Below, in pieces: positions 13,497-21,974 of a DNA stretch of 30,010 nucleotides. Both the position numbers and the translations under genes were made by a program. Origin of the DNA: a virus. The notes below the pieces were generated by a model. The model saw only the letters and a program-made list of their open reading frames with translations, searched no databases and was not told the DNA's origin. How positions within the stretch are numbered: position 1 is the stretch's first letter; every line of letters starts with the position of its first letter. Location of the stretch: IMG/VR virus record IMGVR_UViG_3300035687_000017, positions 1 through 30,010 of that record. The stretch is one strand, 5' to 3'.

Positions 13497-14597
13497 TCAC
13501 TCCTCCGCCGGAACGTCACCCTCAGGGCGCGAGGAGCGGGTCGTGATCCGCTGATCCCCCATCGGCAACGGCACCGTCACCGAGTCGATCAGATGCCGCT
13601 GCACCACCCCGTCCAGGAACCGGACGAGGATCACATCACCCGGCTCCAACGCCGGATTGCAGGCCGCCACCAGATCCAGTTGGGCGTTGAACGAGCGGAC
13701 CCGGTTCAGGATCGTCGTCGCCGCCGCGAGCGCCGCGGGGACGGTGGTGATCAGCGGGGAGGCGTAGAAGTACGGCACCTCGCCGTACGTGGTCACGAAC
13801 GTCGGGCTGTCGGGGTCCAGGTCCTTCACGATCTGCCGGGCGAACGGCGCCGTCCCGTCGATCGACGACGGGCTGACGACCACCACGTTGTAGGTGCGGG
13901 CCGCGTCCACCGACAGATCCCCGTCGACCAGTACTGCCGACTCGACACCGGCGTCGACCGTCCACACCGGCTCCGCCGACAGCAGCGGCGCGTCCCGGAT
14001 CACGATGTCCCCGGCCGTGTCGAAAAACCCCTCGGCGCCGATCGCCGCCAGCAGGTCGTCGGTGATCGCCTTGTCGCGGTCCCGCTCCCACACCAACGCC
14101 CCCACGGCCAGGCTCGAGGACGCTGTCACCGTGTACCCGGCCTCCGGCACCGCAGACACCATCAGCCGCCGCGCCTCGTCCCGCACCAGGGCACCCACCA
14201 CCGACGCGGCCGGGGTCAGGAACCGGGCCCGCTGCACCCGCGCCCACCGGTCCGGCGCCGACGAGATCGAGATCTCGCCGCCCACCCCGGCCTTCATCGA
14301 CCGCGAATCCACCCGGAACACACCCAACGGGGCGAGCTCCGTCGCGTCGTTCGGATACGCCACACCCCGGTACGGCCGCAGCTCCGCCCCCGGCGCCAGC
14401 ACCTCCCACAGCGACGTGTCGGAGATCGTCACATTCAACGACCGCCGCACACCCGTGCCGCTGCCGGCACTGACCTCGCCGGTCGTGAACGGCACGTCGT
14501 CTTCGATGCGGACACCGCCCCGCCACACGTCGAGCCGCGAACGGACCCGCTGCGAATAGCGGAGCCCGTCGAAGAACCCCGGCGACTGGGTGTGCAT
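13497..14597 (-). CDS. Minor tail / tail hub protein (DUF5047-like)
   Basis: A 366-residue protein following the distal-tail gene, where siphoviruses encode the tail hub or central fibre base. The N-terminus (FFDGLRYSQRVRSRLDVWRGG) is followed by strand-rich segments and LGVFRVDSRSMKAG, as in DUF5047 tail proteins of Streptomyces phages. Later segments such as FFDTAGDIVIRDAPLL, TYNVVVVSPSSIDG and NPALEPGDVILVRFLDG resemble the baseplate-hub fold. The gene starts with the ATG overlapping the upstream stop (TGATG). The DUF assignment is from memory of the family's look and should be confirmed by a profile search. Confidence 0.7.
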   Translation of the reverse strand: MHTQSPGFFDGLRYSQRVRSRLDVWRGGVRIEDDVPFTTGEVSAGSGTGVRRSLNVTISDTSLWEVLAPGAELRPYRGVAYPNDATELAPLGVFRVDSRSMKAGVGGEISISSAPDRWARVQRARFLTPAASVVGALVRDEARRLMVSAVPEAGYTVTASSSLAVGALVWERDRDKAITDDLLAAIGAEGFFDTAGDIVIRDAPLLSAEPVWTVDAGVESAVLVDGDLSVDAARTYNVVVVSPSSIDGTAPFARQIVKDLDPDSPTFVTTYGEVPYFYASPLITTVPAALAAATTILNRVRSFNAQLDLVAACNPALEPGDVILVRFLDGVVQRHLIDSVTVPLPMGDQRITTRSSRPEGDVPAEE

Positions 14598-15442
14598 CAG
14601 ACCGCCTCGGTGACCGTCGCCCCGACCGTCCCGTTCCCACCCGCGGGCGGCGGTGCTGTCGGGACCGTGCGGGGCCGGTTCGCGATCAGGTCACGCCACG
14701 TCGCGAACGCGGCCTGCACATCCGCCCACGTCGCATACGTGGCGGCCACATCGGCCCACGACCACTGCGCCTGCTGGCCGCCCTCCGGCCGGTCCACCAC
14801 CAGATACGGCAACGACCAGGTGCGTCCACCGAACTCCGCGACCTCCGGCACCGACCGGGTCGCCGTCACATCGGCGATCGCCATGTACTGGTGCTCGACA
14901 CCCCACCGGAACGATGCGGGCACATCCAGCAGCAGAACCTGCCCGTCGTCCACAACCGACAGCAGGGCTTGGCGCTCATCCAAGTCCCACGTGTACACCT
15001 GCAACGTCGCCGACTTGGCCTTCCTGCGCCCGTCGGTGTACACGATCGGGTACTTGCGGCCCTGTGGCGCGGTCACCAGCTGGTTGATGGGGTACGTCTC
15101 GTCCGGTTCCCCGGCGACCTCCAGGCGGACCGACAGGTCGGGGACACCGGGATGCCGCAGCCACACCGCCGCCACATCCAACGTCACCGACTCGGTGACC
15201 GTGACGGTACCGCCGGGGGCGGTGGTGGCCTCCCACACGGTGGGCTGCCCGAACCACGACTCGTAGTCGTAGCCGATCCACGCCCCACCCGACAACGCCG
15301 CCGGGTCACCGAGGCGCACCGGGCGGGTACGCCCATCGGGGTCACGCCGCTGAACGGTCGCCGACGACCCCGCCATGCCGGTCAACTCCAGCAGAACCCG
15401 CGGCGGACTGTTGTCGGGCTGCGGGGTGGCGGTGAACGGCAC
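14597..15442 (-). CDS. Minor tail protein, distal-tail-like
   Basis: A 281-residue, strand-rich structural protein immediately after the tape measure gene, the usual place for the distal tail protein. Segments include PRVLLELTGMAGSSATVQRRDPDGR, VRLGDPAALSGGAWIGYDYE, WLRHPGVPDLSVRLEV and LPYLVVDRPEGG. A Trp/Ala helical repeat near the end (WSWADVAATYATWADVQAAFATW) is probably a linker and assembly surface. Only three bases separate it from the tape measure stop. Confidence 0.7.
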   Translation of the reverse strand: MPFTATPQPDNSPPRVLLELTGMAGSSATVQRRDPDGRTRPVRLGDPAALSGGAWIGYDYESWFGQPTVWEATTAPGGTVTVTESVTLDVAAVWLRHPGVPDLSVRLEVAGEPDETYPINQLVTAPQGRKYPIVYTDGRRKAKSATLQVYTWDLDERQALLSVVDDGQVLLLDVPASFRWGVEHQYMAIADVTATRSVPEVAEFGGRTWSLPYLVVDRPEGGQQAQWSWADVAATYATWADVQAAFATWRDLIANRPRTVPTAPPPAGGNGTVGATVTEAV

Positions 15443-15445
15443 ACC

Positions 15446-18400
15446 TCACCCCCCGTAGATGCGCGCGTCGGCGAGGTCCCCGGCCAGGCCGTCGGCAACG
15501 GCCTCCATCTCGCCGCGGATCCGGCCCATGAACGTGCCGTCGTCCAGCACCAGATTCCCGGTGAACGTGCCCCCGCCGGCGCGGGCGACCAGCTGCTGCT
15601 GGGTGCGCCACTGCCGGTCGGTGAGGACCGCCTCGGGGCGTCCGGTGCCGTTGTAGACGGTCGACACGCCGGGTGGGATGTAGCCGCCGGAGTCGAAGCC
15701 GATGGCCGTACCGAGGCCGAGGGCTTGGCGGGCGGCGGTGATGGCGGGGTTCGTCATCGCCGCGTGGACGTGGTTGTAGTGCTGGCCGATCGTCGTGTCG
15801 GTGCCGGGGGCCGCCCAGCCTCCGTAGTATCCGGCGCCGACCCGCTTCCCGTTCTTGACGAAGAACCCGCCGCCACCGGAGTGGATGAGTTCCAGCTCGT
15901 AGTTGGACAGCCGGTACATCCAGCGGGCGAGTTTCGCCATGTTGTCGGCCGAGGAGTACATGTCGACGGCCAGGCCGCGGCCGTGGTAGTCGTTGGTGTT
16001 CCGCAGCGTGGACGACACACCGAACGGGATGTTCGACTTCCGGGCGAGGGCGATGATGTTGTTGTACGAGTGGGCACCCATGCCTTGTCCGACGACACCG
16101 CTGGCCCGGCCGAGGGCGCCGGTGGAGCTCAGTTCCACCAGCGACGTCACCTTGCGGACGATCATCGCCGCGATGGCCTTCGGGATGGCGGCGATGGCCT
16201 GCACCCACGGCGAGTCACCGAGGGCCCGCATCCGGTCCAGCGGCCCCGTGATGCGGCCGATCAGCCCACCGTCGGCGTAGCCGCCCAGCCAGCGCTGCAC
16301 CCCGCCGACACCGCCGCTGCGGGCCACCTTGTTGGCCTCGTCCACATAGCCGGGGCCGACGGCGCGCGTCCACTCCGGACGCATGATCGCCTCACCGCCG
16401 GAGACGCCGATCATGCCGACGTCCCGGCCGGGCGTGTACCCGGGGTAGACGCCGCCACCGGCGAACCCCTTCGGCAGCTTGATCTGCACATTGTCCGGCT
16501 TGACGTTGAACATTTTCGCGATGTAGTTGTACCCGGCCAGCAAACCCTTGTTGAGGATCGTTTCGACGAGAAACTTGACGGGGACCTTGGCCGCGTTCCG
16601 CAGCCCGTCCCACGCCTTCCCGATGGCCTCCACGCCCTTCTTGAACGAGGGGGCCACGTTCTCGGAGATGAACCCACCCACAGCCTTGAACACCGGCCGC
16701 AGGATCTTTTCCCAAACCCACTTCGCCGCCGCGCCCACACCGTCGAACACGGCCTTCACCGTCAGGAAGAAGCCCCGGAAGATCCCCACGAGGATCTTGA
16801 TGGCGATCTGCAGCAGGCCGAAGATGACCTTGATGACAGCCCATGCGACGGAGATGACGATCTTGATGCCGTTCCACACCGGTTCGATCTCGTCATGCCA
16901 CAGCCACATGAAGATCGGGCCCAGCACGTGCTCGATGGTCCACGCGATGGCCGTGAAAATGGGGTGCAGGAAGTTGTCCCAAACCGACTTCGCCGCGCCG
17001 CCGATCGCGTCGAACACGGGCTTGAACACGTTGTTCCACAGCCACATCACCACCGGGGCCACGACGTTCTCGTAGAACCACACGAGGGCCGCGAACACGG
17101 GCTTGATGACCTTCTCCCACGCCCACTTCGTCGCGTCGACGATGGCCTGCCACGTGGCCTCCACCACCCGCCGGAACACCGGGAACCGGTTGTACGCCAA
17201 GACGACGGCGACACCGAGCGCCCCGATCGCGGCGATGACCGCCAGCACCGGGGTCGCGATGAGAGCCAACGCGATGTTCGTCAGAAAAACCGCCGCCGCG
17301 ACCGCGCTGATACCGACGGCGATGATCGTCAAATCCTTCGCCGGGATGGCGGAGATGATGTTCCCCAGCCGCTCCAGACCGGCGATCGCCGTCCCACCGA
17401 TCGGGGCCAGCGCGCGGACCACATTCTCGAGCCCCCGGAACAGGGACCCCAGCATCGCCACCACCCGGGGCCCGTTCTCCCGGATGTAGGCCAGGAACTC
17501 CTGGAAACCCCTGTTGTCCTTCAACCCCTTCGCCCACGCCGCGAACCGGGCCGTCAAACCGACCAGGCCGTCGCCGAAGTCCTTCGCCGCCGGATTGAAC
17601 GCCATGAACATCGCCGCGAGACCCGTCGCCAAATTCCCGACGACCGCCCCCATCTGCCGCAACGCAGGCAACGCGTTCTCCGCCAGGAACCCGAAGAACT
17701 CCCGCCAGAACGGAGACGTCAACGCCCGCCCCGCAGCGGCGAACATGTCGCCCAGCACCCGTGCCGCCGCGGCGACGAACCGGTTGAGCTGCGGGAAGTA
17801 CGGCAGCAGGGAACGGATCCCCGCCTCCACGCCGGGTAGCAGCCCGGCCTGTGCGGTGGCCCGCAGAGCATCCAGGCGCGGCTTGAGGGAGAACAGGAAC
17901 CGGGCGAACGCCTGCCCGGCCGGGGACAGGTTGTCCATCGACTGCCGCAGCTTCACCATCGCCGCCGACGCCGCCGCGCCTGCCGTCACCGACGCGCGCT
18001 CCAAGCTCCGCTGCGCCGACACGACGGACTGCTGCGCCTGTCGCACTGTGTCGTTCGCGGCAGCGACCCGCTGCTGCGCGTCCACGACCTGCCGGGATCC
18101 GTTGACACCGGCCCGGTCGGAGGCGGCCTTCTCCTGCCGCAGCCGCTGCGTGCGCACCGTCTGCTCGTCCAGCTGCTGCACGGCCTGCTCGTAGGACAGC
18201 TGCGCCTGCTGCCGTTCCAGCGCGGTCGACTTCGGGTCGGCGCTGACCCGGTCGAGTTCCATCTTCGCCCGCGCCACGTCCAGGTTCGCCTGGCGTTGCG
18301 CCAGCGCCCCGCCACGCACCTGCAACGCCAGGTCCTGCATGGCGCGGCGGGCGTCCTGCCTCGCGCGGGTCAAATCCTGCTGCGCCGTCTTCGCCTGACC

Positions 18401-19030
18401 TTGCGCGCGCGTCAGGTTCTGCTCGGCGTTGCGGACCTGGTCGGCGGAGTTCGCCAGCGACAACTGCCGCGCCGCCGCAGACGCGGCGTCCTTCCCGGCG
18501 GCCAGCTGCGCCGCACCCAACGCCTTCACCGCATCCCCGACACCGGAGAAGCCCAGGAACATCACCCCCAGTCCCGCACCGGCGCCGATCGCCGCCGTGC
18601 CGATCCCCGCCACCGCGACAGCCGCAGCCCCCGCAGCGGGGACCAAAGCCGACCCCAGCAGCAGACCGGCGGACACCAGCCCCGCCATGCCCACACCCGC
18701 GAACGCGATCCGGGACTCCAACGCCGACAGCTGCGCGTTCGCGCCCGCCGTGTCCACGTCCACGTTGATCGTCGGAGAGGAACGGCCGAGCCGGTCGGCC
18801 TGCGCGCCGACCCGGTCCAACTTCCCCGACGCCCCGGCGGTGTCGGCGTCGACCTGCACCTTCGGGTTCTTCAAGTTCTTCGCGATGCCATCGGAGATCT
18901 GCCGGCCGATGTCCTCGCCGATGCTCTTGGCGACGGGGTTGAGGTCGCGCCGCAACGTGGGCACGAACCGGCGCGTGTCGGGGACGACAGTGACCCCGAC
19001 GGAGCCGACGTTGATACCGGGTGCGGTCAC
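15446..19030 (-). CDS. Tail tape measure protein with peptidase-like domain
   Basis: A 1194-residue protein, the largest in the window and directly downstream of the tail chaperones, which identifies it as the tape measure protein that sets tail length and helps DNA entry. It has an N-terminal tail-assembly region, Ala/Gly hydrophobic stretches near residues 110-165, a long Gln/Arg/Ala coiled coil at about 190-350, further hydrophobic segments near 560-600, and repeated Trp-rich segments of the type WNNVFKPVFDAIGGAAKSVWDN at about 620-790. Residues about 970-1105 carry HGRGLAVDMYSS (H near 1015, D near 1022) and NHVH near 1085, the HxxGxAxD plus HxH pattern of LAS/M15-like peptidoglycan peptidases, which may open the cell wall locally during injection. 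GTG start overlapping the previous stop (GTGA). Confidence 0.88.
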   Translation of the reverse strand: MTAPGINVGSVGVTVVPDTRRFVPTLRRDLNPVAKSIGEDIGRQISDGIAKNLKNPKVQVDADTAGASGKLDRVGAQADRLGRSSPTINVDVDTAGANAQLSALESRIAFAGVGMAGLVSAGLLLGSALVPAAGAAAVAVAGIGTAAIGAGAGLGVMFLGFSGVGDAVKALGAAQLAAGKDAASAAARQLSLANSADQVRNAEQNLTRAQGQAKTAQQDLTRARQDARRAMQDLALQVRGGALAQRQANLDVARAKMELDRVSADPKSTALERQQAQLSYEQAVQQLDEQTVRTQRLRQEKAASDRAGVNGSRQVVDAQQRVAAANDTVRQAQQSVVSAQRSLERASVTAGAAASAAMVKLRQSMDNLSPAGQAFARFLFSLKPRLDALRATAQAGLLPGVEAGIRSLLPYFPQLNRFVAAAARVLGDMFAAAGRALTSPFWREFFGFLAENALPALRQMGAVVGNLATGLAAMFMAFNPAAKDFGDGLVGLTARFAAWAKGLKDNRGFQEFLAYIRENGPRVVAMLGSLFRGLENVVRALAPIGGTAIAGLERLGNIISAIPAKDLTIIAVGISAVAAAVFLTNIALALIATPVLAVIAAIGALGVAVVLAYNRFPVFRRVVEATWQAIVDATKWAWEKVIKPVFAALVWFYENVVAPVVMWLWNNVFKPVFDAIGGAAKSVWDNFLHPIFTAIAWTIEHVLGPIFMWLWHDEIEPVWNGIKIVISVAWAVIKVIFGLLQIAIKILVGIFRGFFLTVKAVFDGVGAAAKWVWEKILRPVFKAVGGFISENVAPSFKKGVEAIGKAWDGLRNAAKVPVKFLVETILNKGLLAGYNYIAKMFNVKPDNVQIKLPKGFAGGGVYPGYTPGRDVGMIGVSGGEAIMRPEWTRAVGPGYVDEANKVARSGGVGGVQRWLGGYADGGLIGRITGPLDRMRALGDSPWVQAIAAIPKAIAAMIVRKVTSLVELSSTGALGRASGVVGQGMGAHSYNNIIALARKSNIPFGVSSTLRNTNDYHGRGLAVDMYSSADNMAKLARWMYRLSNYELELIHSGGGGFFVKNGKRVGAGYYGGWAAPGTDTTIGQHYNHVHAAMTNPAITAARQALGLGTAIGFDSGGYIPPGVSTVYNGTGRPEAVLTDRQWRTQQQLVARAGGGTFTGNLVLDDGTFMGRIRGEMEAVADGLAGDLADARIYGG

Positions 19031-19847
19031 AGGTCGCCCCCGTCCCGGTCACGCATCGCGAGCATGTGACGGGCAGCCGCTGCCCGGTCTTCCGGTCCGG
19101 CGACACGCACGGGTTCCGCGCCGGGCCGGTTCCGCATCGCCGCCATGTGCGCCAGGACCTCATCCGACGGCGGCACCTTCACCGCCGCCGACGCCACACC
19201 GGGGCGGGGCATCGGCTTCGGCTCCGGCGGCTTCCCCCCACCGGCCACGTACACGGCGTAGGTGGTCCACGCGAGCCGATCGCACACCTCGGCGAGGAGG
19301 GCCTCGATCCGCGACCACGGGCCGTGCCCCGACGGCTTCGGCAGGGCCGCCAACTGCTCCGGCGTCATGCCGTCGCGGATCGCCGTCACCGTCGCCGACT
19401 CCGGCGGCAGCCCGTCGATCAGGACCCCGAGTTCCCGGTACGTCATCCGGCCACGCCACAGGTCCCGCAGATCGCGGCCCGGATAGTGGCGGGCGATGTC
19501 GGCTTCTACCGCCTCCGCGTGCTCCTCGAGGAGGGCCGTGAGCTCCGCAATTTTCCCAGGTCCTGCCCGGCGAGCTCCTTCCAACGATCGAAGAAGCCGG
19601 TCAGGTCGTCGTTCGTCGGATCCAGGTCCAGCCACTTCGCCCGGTCGTCGGCGGCGAGAACCATGTCGGCCCACGACTCGAAGTCGCCGTGCGCCAGCGC
19701 CGTGTTCGCGCGGCTCTTCCACTTCCCCGCCGCCGGAACCCGAATGTCCTCTTTGCCGTCGTCGGTGACGAGTTCCACCACCACGGACCCGTCGTCGACC
19801 TCGGCCGTGACTTCGGCTTCCACCGCGGCCAGCTTCTCGGCGGCCAT
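19027..19847 (-). CDS. Tail assembly chaperone, -1 frameshift fusion (gpGT-like)
   Basis: Frameshifting at the heptamer in 19551-19557 fuses the first 99 residues of the upstream chaperone frame to 174 residues from the -1 frame (resuming IAELTALLEEH and ending before 19027), giving a 273-residue product. In lambda and many siphoviruses the longer form recruits tape measure and major tail proteins during tail assembly. The downstream part has the LRDLWRGRMTYRELGVLIDGLPPES region typical of actinophage chaperone T-domains, a helical central part, and a C-terminal Ala/Arg segment. It has no start of its own in a credible place. Its stop overlaps the tape measure GTG. Confidence 0.85.
19506..19847 (-). 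CDS. Tail assembly chaperone, short form (gpG-like)
   Basis: A 113-residue product of the unshifted frame, starting at the ATG (19847) that shares a base with the major tail protein stop (TGATG). It begins with an acidic region (LAAVEAEVTAEVDDGSVVVELVTDDGKEDIRVP) and a helix near WADMVLAADDRAKWLDLDPTNDD, typical of actinophage tail chaperones, lying exactly between the major tail and tape measure genes. The residues after the slip site (LRSSRPSSRSTRRR) are basic and low complexity, as often seen at the end of the unshifted form. Confidence 0.85.
   Translation of the reverse strand: MAAEKLAAVEAEVTAEVDDGSVVVELVTDDGKEDIRVPAAGKWKSRANTALAHGDFESWADMVLAADDRAKWLDLDPTNDDLTGFFDRWKELAGQDLGKLRSSRPSSRSTRRR
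19551..19557 (-). promoter_or_regulatory. -1 programmed ribosomal frameshift site GGGAAAA
   Basis: On the minus strand the heptamer is in phase as G-GGA-AAA following CTG, fitting the X-XXY-YYZ rule. Re-pairing in the -1 frame gives GGG-AAA, then ATT-GCG-GAG. Upstream frame reads ...DLGK, downstream frame reads IAEL.... Both frames are open across the site, and the gene order major tail, chaperones, tape measure is the canonical context. Confidence 0.88.
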
Positions 19848-20407
19848 CAGGTCGTGATCCCGGCGAGCTTGAAGTAGGAGTGCACGGACACGCCGTCGGA
19901 CCCCGGGTAGGCGGTGATCGTCAACTCGTAGCCGATCAGCTCCGCCGTCTTGTACACCACGTCGCCGCGGCCGGTGACCTCACCGGTCGGGACGGCGAAC
20001 CGGAACAGGTTGTTGGCCCCGTCCGTCACGTCGAACAGGAACGCCCGCCGGTCCTGGTTCAACGCGTTCGCGTCGGTGAAGTCCATGATCGTGGTCGTCA
20101 CGTCGGGGACGATCGTGGTCTGCTTGTAGTACAGGCCCAGGGTCGTCTTGTTCGTCTCCCAGCAGGTGATCTTGAAGGTGCGTTCCGCCTTCGTGACCTG
20201 GGTGCGGACCGGCGACGACCGGCCCCACGGGGTCCACTCCTTGCGTTCCTCGCTGGCCGTCGCGGTGAGCCCGTCTTCGGAGATGTGCCCCATGTCGGTC
20301 CAGCCGGTGGAGGGGGCGGCGAACCCGACGGGGAACGTCACCCCCGTGGCGCCGGTGAACGCGACTCCGGCCGCTCCGGCGCGCATGAAGTCAGGGTTGC
20401 TTGCCAT
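19847..20407 (-). CDS. Major tail protein
   Basis: A 186-residue structural protein of the size and position expected for the siphovirus tail-tube subunit, directly before the chaperones. It begins with ASNPDFMRAGAAGVAFTGATG, followed by GWTDMGHISEDGLTATASEERKEW, a segment very typical of actinophage tube proteins, then strand-rich regions (AERTFKITCWETNKTTLGLYY, TVPTGEVTGRGDVVYKTAELIGYELTITAYP). It should assemble as hexameric rings around the tape measure. The ATG at 20407 has AAGGAGAGA; the longer upstream frame is not needed. The 71-bp gap before it is the widest in this part of the operon. Confidence 0.85.
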   Translation of the reverse strand: MASNPDFMRAGAAGVAFTGATGVTFPVGFAAPSTGWTDMGHISEDGLTATASEERKEWTPWGRSSPVRTQVTKAERTFKITCWETNKTTLGLYYKQTTIVPDVTTTIMDFTDANALNQDRRAFLFDVTDGANNLFRFAVPTGEVTGRGDVVYKTAELIGYELTITAYPGSDGVSVHSYFKLAGITT

Positions 20408-20478
20408 CAGGTTCTCTCCTTCGTGCGGGCAGGCGGCAGCGCCCGGCCCGGGAGGGGTCGGGTCGGCAGTGGGGTGGG

Positions 20479-20871
20479 TCAGGCGGCGGGGCGGCGGACG
20501 GTGAGCTGGTAGGACGCGCCGTAGCGGCGCATCGTCGTGTCGTCCCACGGCCGCCAGTGCGGCCCGGCGATGGTCTGCACCCGGCTCACCGTCGTCCCGC
20601 CGACCGTCTTGCCGGGGAGGGTGAACCGCAGCAGGTCACGCACGTCTTCGGCGAGGTCCTCGGCGGTGCCACGGCTGGCCGCGTAGCAGTCGACGTCGAC
20701 AGTCGGCAGGTCGATGGTCGGCTGATCGTCCGGACCGCCGAAACGCACCACCTGCACCACCGGCAGCTTGGTTGCGAGCTGCGCCGGGAGCTCCGTGACG
20801 ACACGCGTAACAGTCGGGAGCTGCGACTCCAGCCAGGCGACGAGAAGCTTTTCGACGCTGGCATAAGGCAT
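20479..20871 (-). CDS. Tail terminator / tail completion protein
   Basis: A 130-residue protein just upstream of the major tail gene. The helix VEKLLVAWLESQLP, the strand TVTRVVTELP, the PVVQVVRFGGPDD..IDLPTVDVDCYA core and the SRGTAEDLAEDVRDLLRFTLPG helix fit tail terminator proteins, which cap the tube and join it to the head. The ATG at 20871 follows the previous stop by three bases (TGACCGATG), so translation is probably coupled. Confidence 0.75.
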   Translation of the reverse strand: MPYASVEKLLVAWLESQLPTVTRVVTELPAQLATKLPVVQVVRFGGPDDQPTIDLPTVDVDCYAASRGTAEDLAEDVRDLLRFTLPGKTVGGTTVSRVQTIAGPHWRPWDDTTMRRYGASYQLTVRRPAA

Positions 20872-20874
20872 CGG

Positions 20875-21234
20875 TCAGGACACTGACGTGCTCGTCGCCG
20901 CACCCGGGCCGGTGCCCGTGGACGCCGTGGCGGGCCCGGAGCCGCCGATGGGTCCTGCGCCACCGGGGACGGCCGTCGAGGCTTCACCGGACGTCTGAGC
21001 GGCCCGGATCGCCTCGGCGATGTCTTCCTTCGTCGCCGACTGCGCCACGGGCACGTTGACCCGGGCGGCGTGCTTGATCAGCTCCGCCTTCGTCATGCCC
21101 ATCAGTTCGTCGGTGTCGTCGATGACGACGGCCCGCCCGTCGCGGACCAGCTCGCGGGCCTCGTCGTCGGTGACGTCGCGGGTGGTGCCGATGAGGCTGT
21201 TGTCGGGGTGGTAGCTGATGCGGACGGTTGGCAC
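20875..21234 (-). CDS. Hypothetical protein in the head-tail gene cluster (119 aa)
   Basis: A 119-residue protein. The N-terminal half (VRISYHPDNSLIGTTRDVTDDEARELVRDGRAVVID) resembles short actinophage proteins with a DDEAxxLVxxGxAxxxD motif. The middle (MTKAELIKHAARVNVPVAQSATKEDIAEAIRAA) looks like a SAP- or Rho-N-like helical pair. The C-terminal third is a Gly/Ser/Thr/Pro-rich disordered tail. GTG start at 21234 with GGGAGGA. Its position between the gp10-like and terminator genes suggests a virion connector component or assembly factor. Confidence 0.65.
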   Translation of the reverse strand: MPTVRISYHPDNSLIGTTRDVTDDEARELVRDGRAVVIDDTDELMGMTKAELIKHAARVNVPVAQSATKEDIAEAIRAAQTSGEASTAVPGGAGPIGGSGPATASTGTGPGAATSTSVS

Positions 21235-21246
21235 GGTAGGTCCTCC

Positions 21247-21567
21247 CTAGTCTCTGGCGGCGTCGAGTGAACGGCCGAGGACACGATGGCGTGGAGTCCG
21301 GGAAGTACCGAACTCGACATAGAACGCTTCGGGGCTGTCGTTGTAGAGCCGCCCGAACGCGCGGCTCGTCTTCCGCCGCTGCACACCCGACTCGACGTGG
21401 AACGACGCCTTGTACCGGCCGGGATGCGGGCCGTGCTCGTCCACGGGGGCGATGCTCTCGGCGTACACCTTCATCTTCTCGGCGCGGCGCCGCATCTCCG
21501 CCACCATGCCCGGCGACGTCAGGAGACGCCCGATACCGGAGTAGTCGGCCTGGTATCCGTCGGCCAT
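21247..21567 (-). CDS. HK97 gp10-like head-tail connector protein
   Basis: A 106-residue basic protein. MVAEMRRRAEKMKVYAESIAPVDEHGPHPGRYKASFHV followed by RRKTSRAFGRLYNDSPEAFYVEFGTSRTPRHRVLGRSLD matches the gp10-like (minor capsid/tail completion) pattern, in particular the A-x-Y-V-E-x-G-T element near the end. The ATG at 21567 overlaps the upstream stop (TGATG); the frame upstream of it has antisense-like composition. It should act at the head-tail joint. Confidence 0.75.
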   Translation of the reverse strand: MADGYQADYSGIGRLLTSPGMVAEMRRRAEKMKVYAESIAPVDEHGPHPGRYKASFHVESGVQRRKTSRAFGRLYNDSPEAFYVEFGTSRTPRHRVLGRSLDAARD

Positions 21568-21908
21568 CACGTCACCCGCTTCACGGGCACCTCGGTGCCG
21601 AAGAACGTGCCGGAGAACGGGGACCGCCACACACCCGGCTCACCCTCCACCTCGTACACGGCGCCACCGACACGGAACCGGTCGCCGGGCTGCACGTCGT
21701 AGCCGGGCAGCGGCGGCAGGAGCAGGGTTTTCCCGACGATGACCGTCGACTCGCCCTGGTCACGTTCGGAGGAGTAGCGGGGCGCGACACCCACATCGGG
21801 GAGGGGTGTCTCTGCGGGTTCGTCGTCGTACAGGTCGTTGCCGTAGCCGTCGGTGCCGATCAGGGTGTACCGCAGCCGGACGACCGTCTCCCCGTGCGCG
21901 AACCTCAC
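21567..21908 (-). CDS. Head-tail joining protein (113 aa)
   Basis: A 113-residue strand-rich protein (RLRYTLIGTDGYGNDLYDDEP, APRYSSERDQGESTVIVGKTLLLPPLPG, GDRFRVGGAVYEVEGEPGVWRSPFSGTFFGTEVPVKRV). The Y-E-V-E-G-x-P-x-x-W strand and G-D-R-F/V-x-V-x-G pattern are typical of small head-tail stoppers of actinophages. The start is taken as GTG at 21908 with GAGAGG about 12 bases upstream; the spacing is long, so an alternative start a few codons inside is possible. Confidence 0.7.
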   Translation of the reverse strand: MRFAHGETVVRLRYTLIGTDGYGNDLYDDEPAETPLPDVGVAPRYSSERDQGESTVIVGKTLLLPPLPGYDVQPGDRFRVGGAVYEVEGEPGVWRSPFSGTFFGTEVPVKRVT

Positions 21909-21941
21909 TCTCGGTCGCCACCTCTCGGTACGCTGACCGGC

Positions 21942-21974
21942 ATGACGACCACGCCTGGAAGGTGGAACCCGTGA
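21942..21974 (+). CDS. Possible 10-codon leader peptide coupled to the 21971 gene
   Basis: ATG at 21942 opens a frame encoding MTTTPGRWNP and stopping at 21974. Its TGA overlaps the GTG start of the next plus-strand gene (GTGA). TACGCT lies seven bases before the ATG, a -10-like spacing that would put the transcript start at or next to the ATG, giving a leaderless mini-gene as is common in actinobacteria. Supported only by position and spacing. Confidence 0.35.
   Translation: MTTTPGRWNP

Noticed and set aside
13236-17839. Long plus-strand open frames opposite the tail hub, distal tail and tape measure genes
   Set aside because: They are antisense to well-supported genes, have the Arg/Pro/His-rich composition of GC-biased shadows, and lack ribosome binding sites.
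20408-20478. Intrinsic terminator before the major tail gene
   Set aside because: A weak GC-rich stem can be drawn, but there is no T-run on the coding strand and the surrounding genes form one late operon.
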